Of a stretch of DNA of 64,000 nt, positions 61,985 to 64,000 are shown piece after piece. A program made the translations under genes and the position numbers. Positions within the stretch are counted from its first letter, which is position 1. Each line of letters starts with the position of its first letter. The notes below the pieces were generated by a model. The model searched no databases, was not told the origin of the DNA, and worked only from the letters and a program-made list of their open reading frames with translations. Source of the DNA: Candidatus Enterenecus merdae (GTDB lineage: Bacteria; Bacillota; Clostridia; Oscillospirales; Oscillospiraceae); the NCBI GenBank assembly GCA_018716385.1, contig DVJZ01000026.1:62001-126000 (forward strand), written 5' to 3'.

Positions 61985-62068
61985 CGGGAAAAAGCCTTTC
62001 CTTATGTTATCACATCGGCCCCTGGTCTGCAAGCAGAGAATTCCATCTGCCCTGGGGCGGGAAACGGC

Positions 62069-62103
62069 AAAGGCCGCCCCGAAGGTTTGGGGCGGCCTTT
62101 GGC
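62069..62103. terminator. Terminator
   Basis: aaaggccgccccgaaggtttggggcggccttt. Confidence 0.8.
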
Positions 62104-62120
62104 TTATCTTGGGCGTTGGC

Positions 62121-62741
62121 TTATCTCGGGCGGCGGTGGGCATTCTGCCGCTTGATGACCTTCAGACGGACAAACTCCTCCCGCTCCTTCTCCTCCAGCG
62201 CCTCGGTGATGGAGCGGATGGTGTCCTCCAGGCCGGGGATCACCACGTTTTTCAGCGCGTTTGCCCGCTTCTGGGCCTTCTTGATGGCCTCCGCCAGGCG
62301 ATAGATGGAGGTCTCGATCTCCGCCATCCTGCGCACCAGCGCCTTCACCTTGGCAAACTCGATGTAAGCCCGGTCAAAGGCGGCGTTGGTGTAGGCAAAC
62401 CCATAGGTGGGCTTTGGGGCAGGGGAGTGGCCGGGGATATGGGGCAGCTCCACCCCCATCACCGAGCGCCAGCGGATGTCCAAGCTGTCGTCGGGGGCCA
62501 CCCCCTCGGCGATGCGGCCGCACAGCCCCAGTTCCATGTTGGCCCGGGCCAGGGCGGCGTAAGCGGCGTGGAACACCTGGTCAATCTCCCCCTGTACGGC
62601 GGAGGCGTCCTCCAGCAGGGTCATCATCTCCCGCACCAAGATGTTCCGCTTCCGGTCCATCAACTCATAGCCCGCCCGGGCCAGCGCCCTGGAGCGCTGG
62701 GCTGCCATCAGGTTGCCCTTTGTGGGGGTTGCCGCGGCCAT
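62121..62741 (-). CDS. ntpD: V-type ATP synthase subunit D
   Basis: MAAATPTKGNLMAAQRSRALARAGYELMDRKRNILVREMM...RRMAEIETSIYRLAEAIKKAQKRANALKNVVIPGLEDTI. Confidence 0.95.
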   Translation of the reverse strand: MAAATPTKGNLMAAQRSRALARAGYELMDRKRNILVREMMTLLEDASAVQGEIDQVFHAAYAALARANMELGLCGRIAEGVAPDDSLDIRWRSVMGVELPHIPGHSPAPKPTYGFAYTNAAFDRAYIEFAKVKALVRRMAEIETSIYRLAEAIKKAQKRANALKNVVIPGLEDTIRSITEALEEKEREEFVRLKVIKRQNAHRRPR

Positions 62742-62770
62742 GGGGCCACCTCCTTTTCTGAATCCCCCAG

Positions 62771-62891
62771 GCAAACCGCTCACGCTGGGTTTGCCTGGGG
62801 CCCCCTTCCTTTCCCTTCCTCGGGCGGGAGTGAATCCCGCCCTGCGGGAAATGCCTCCCGGCATTTCCTCGCGCCATCCGGCGCGGCGGCC
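62771..62891 (-). repeat. 121-bp intergenic repeat, copy 1
   Basis: gcaaaccgctcacgctgggtttgcctggggcc...tttcctcgcgccatccggcgcggcggcc. Confidence 0.95.
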
Positions 62892-62911
62892 AGAAGGCCG
62901 CTATTCCCACC

Positions 62912-63032
62912 GCAAACCGCTCACGCTGGGTTTGCCTGGGGCCCCCTTCCTTTCCCTTCCTCGGGCGGAAGTGAATCCCGCCCTGCGGGAAATGCCTCCC
63001 GGCATTTCCTCGCGCCATCCGGCGCGGCGGCC
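62912..63032 (-). repeat. 121-bp intergenic repeat, copy 2
   Basis: One mismatch to copy 1 (g at 62828 vs a at 62969); offset 141 bp. Confidence 0.95.
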
Positions 63033-63042
63033 CAGGGGATCG

Positions 63043-64000
63043 TCACACCTCCGGATCCTCGGCGGCCAGCGCCTCAAAGGCGCCCTCCCGGTAGTGGGCC
63101 TCCAGCTCCTGATCGGACACCCGGTCCAGCTCCCCCCGGGGCAGGATGGACAGCAGGATCCAACCCAGAGCCAGGGTCTGCTCCAGGCTCCGGTCCTCCT
63201 GCTGGCCCTGGCGGACGAAGTACTGCTCAAAGGCCCGGCCAAACGTCAGGTACCGCTTGTCCAGGGGGGAGAGCTCCTCCTCCCCGATGACCGAGGCCAG
63301 GCTGCGGGCGTCCTGCACCTTGGAGTAGGAGGCGAACAACTGGTTGGATACGGCGGGGTGGTCCCCCCGGGTGAACCCTTCCCCGATGCCGTCCTTCATC
63401 AGGCGGGACAGGGAGGACAGGATGTTGACCGGGGGATACACCCCGGACTGATCCATGCCCCGGTCCAGCACGATCTGCCCCTCGGTGATATAGCCGGTCA
63501 GGTCGGGGATGGGGTGGGTGATGTCGTCGTTGGGCATGGTCAGGATGGGCACCTGGGTGACCGAGCCCGGCCGGCCGGCGATCATGCCCGCCCGCTCGTA
63601 CAGGGAGGCCAGGTCGGAATACAGGTAGGCGGGGAACCCCTTCCGGGACGGGATCTCCCCCTTGGAGGAGGAGAACTCCCGCACCGCCTCGCAGTACGAG
63701 GTCATGTCCGTCATCACCACCAGCACATGGTAGCCATGGGTGAAGGCCAGGTATTCCGCCGCGGTCAGGGCGCAGCGGGGGGTCAGGATGCGCTCCAGGA
63801 TGGGATCGGAGGCCAGGTTCAGGAACATGACCACCCGCTGCAACGCCCCCGCCTCCTCAAAGTTGCGGCGGAAGAACTCGGCCACGTCGTGCTTCACCCC
63901 CATGGCGGCAAAGACGATGGCAAACTCCCCGTCGTCGCCGGCCACCCGGGCCTGACGCACCATCTGGGCGGCCAGCTCGTTGTGGGCCATGCCCGCCCCC
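63043..64000 (-). CDS. ntpB: V-type ATP synthase subunit B, partial (5' end beyond window)
   Basis: GAGMAHNELAAQMVRQARV...AVSNQLFASYSKVQDARSLASVIGEEELSPLDKRYLTFGRAFEQYFVRQGQQEDRSLEQTL; frame open to window end. Confidence 0.95.
   Translation of the reverse strand, partial: GAGMAHNELAAQMVRQARVAGDDGEFAIVFAAMGVKHDVAEFFRRNFEEAGALQRVVMFLNLASDPILERILTPRCALTAAEYLAFTHGYHVLVVMTDMTSYCEAVREFSSSKGEIPSRKGFPAYLYSDLASLYERAGMIAGRPGSVTQVPILTMPNDDITHPIPDLTGYITEGQIVLDRGMDQSGVYPPVNILSSLSRLMKDGIGEGFTRGDHPAVSNQLFASYSKVQDARSLASVIGEEELSPLDKRYLTFGRAFEQYFVRQGQQEDRSLEQTLALGWILLSILPRGELDRVSDQELEAHYREGAFEALAAEDPEV

Noticed and set aside
62771-63032. Possible CRISPR-like array
   Set aside because: Only two 121-bp units with a 20-bp gap, no short repeat/spacer pattern and no cas genes.
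61605-63290. 561-aa plus-strand ORF with internal protein repeat
   Set aside because: The apparent protein repeat is the translated 121-bp intergenic DNA duplication; the frame conflicts with PPTase, ntpD and ntpB.

Overview
This 64 kb window looks like a GC-rich, low-plasticity Firmicute chromosome segment, probably Clostridia/Oscillospiraceae-like (inferred from gene content and codon style; no search was run). Most of it is housekeeping: proS, sbcCD, rnj, nifJ-type PFOR, mutL, mutS, mnmE, mreC, maf, zapA, T-box/glyS, split transketolase, three tRNAs, an amino-acid ABC transporter and V-ATPase B/D. I saw no CRISPR array, no intact transposon and no prophage. The most interesting locus is 53.7-62.0 kb. 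It is a tightly packed minus-strand operon of MBOAT (DltB/AlgI-like), a SGNH(DltD-like)-polysaccharide deacetylase fusion, an acyl-carrier-like protein, an FkbH-family HAD protein, a GT2-GtrA fusion and a GT-C-like membrane protein, with a divergent Sfp-type PPTase. I read it as a Dlt-like envelope-polymer acylation system in which an FkbH glyceryl-loading enzyme takes the place of DltA, coupled to a three-component extracytoplasmic glycosylation module. Other points of interest: an 11-bp-period array of direct repeats abutting the -35 of an LtaS-like gene; an AT-richer scar with three related repeat copies beside truncated mobile-element-like ORFs; a 120/121-identical 121-bp tandem duplication between V-ATPase genes; a duplicated 3' end of the RNase J gene; a long structured rnj leader; and a SecB-like chaperone.
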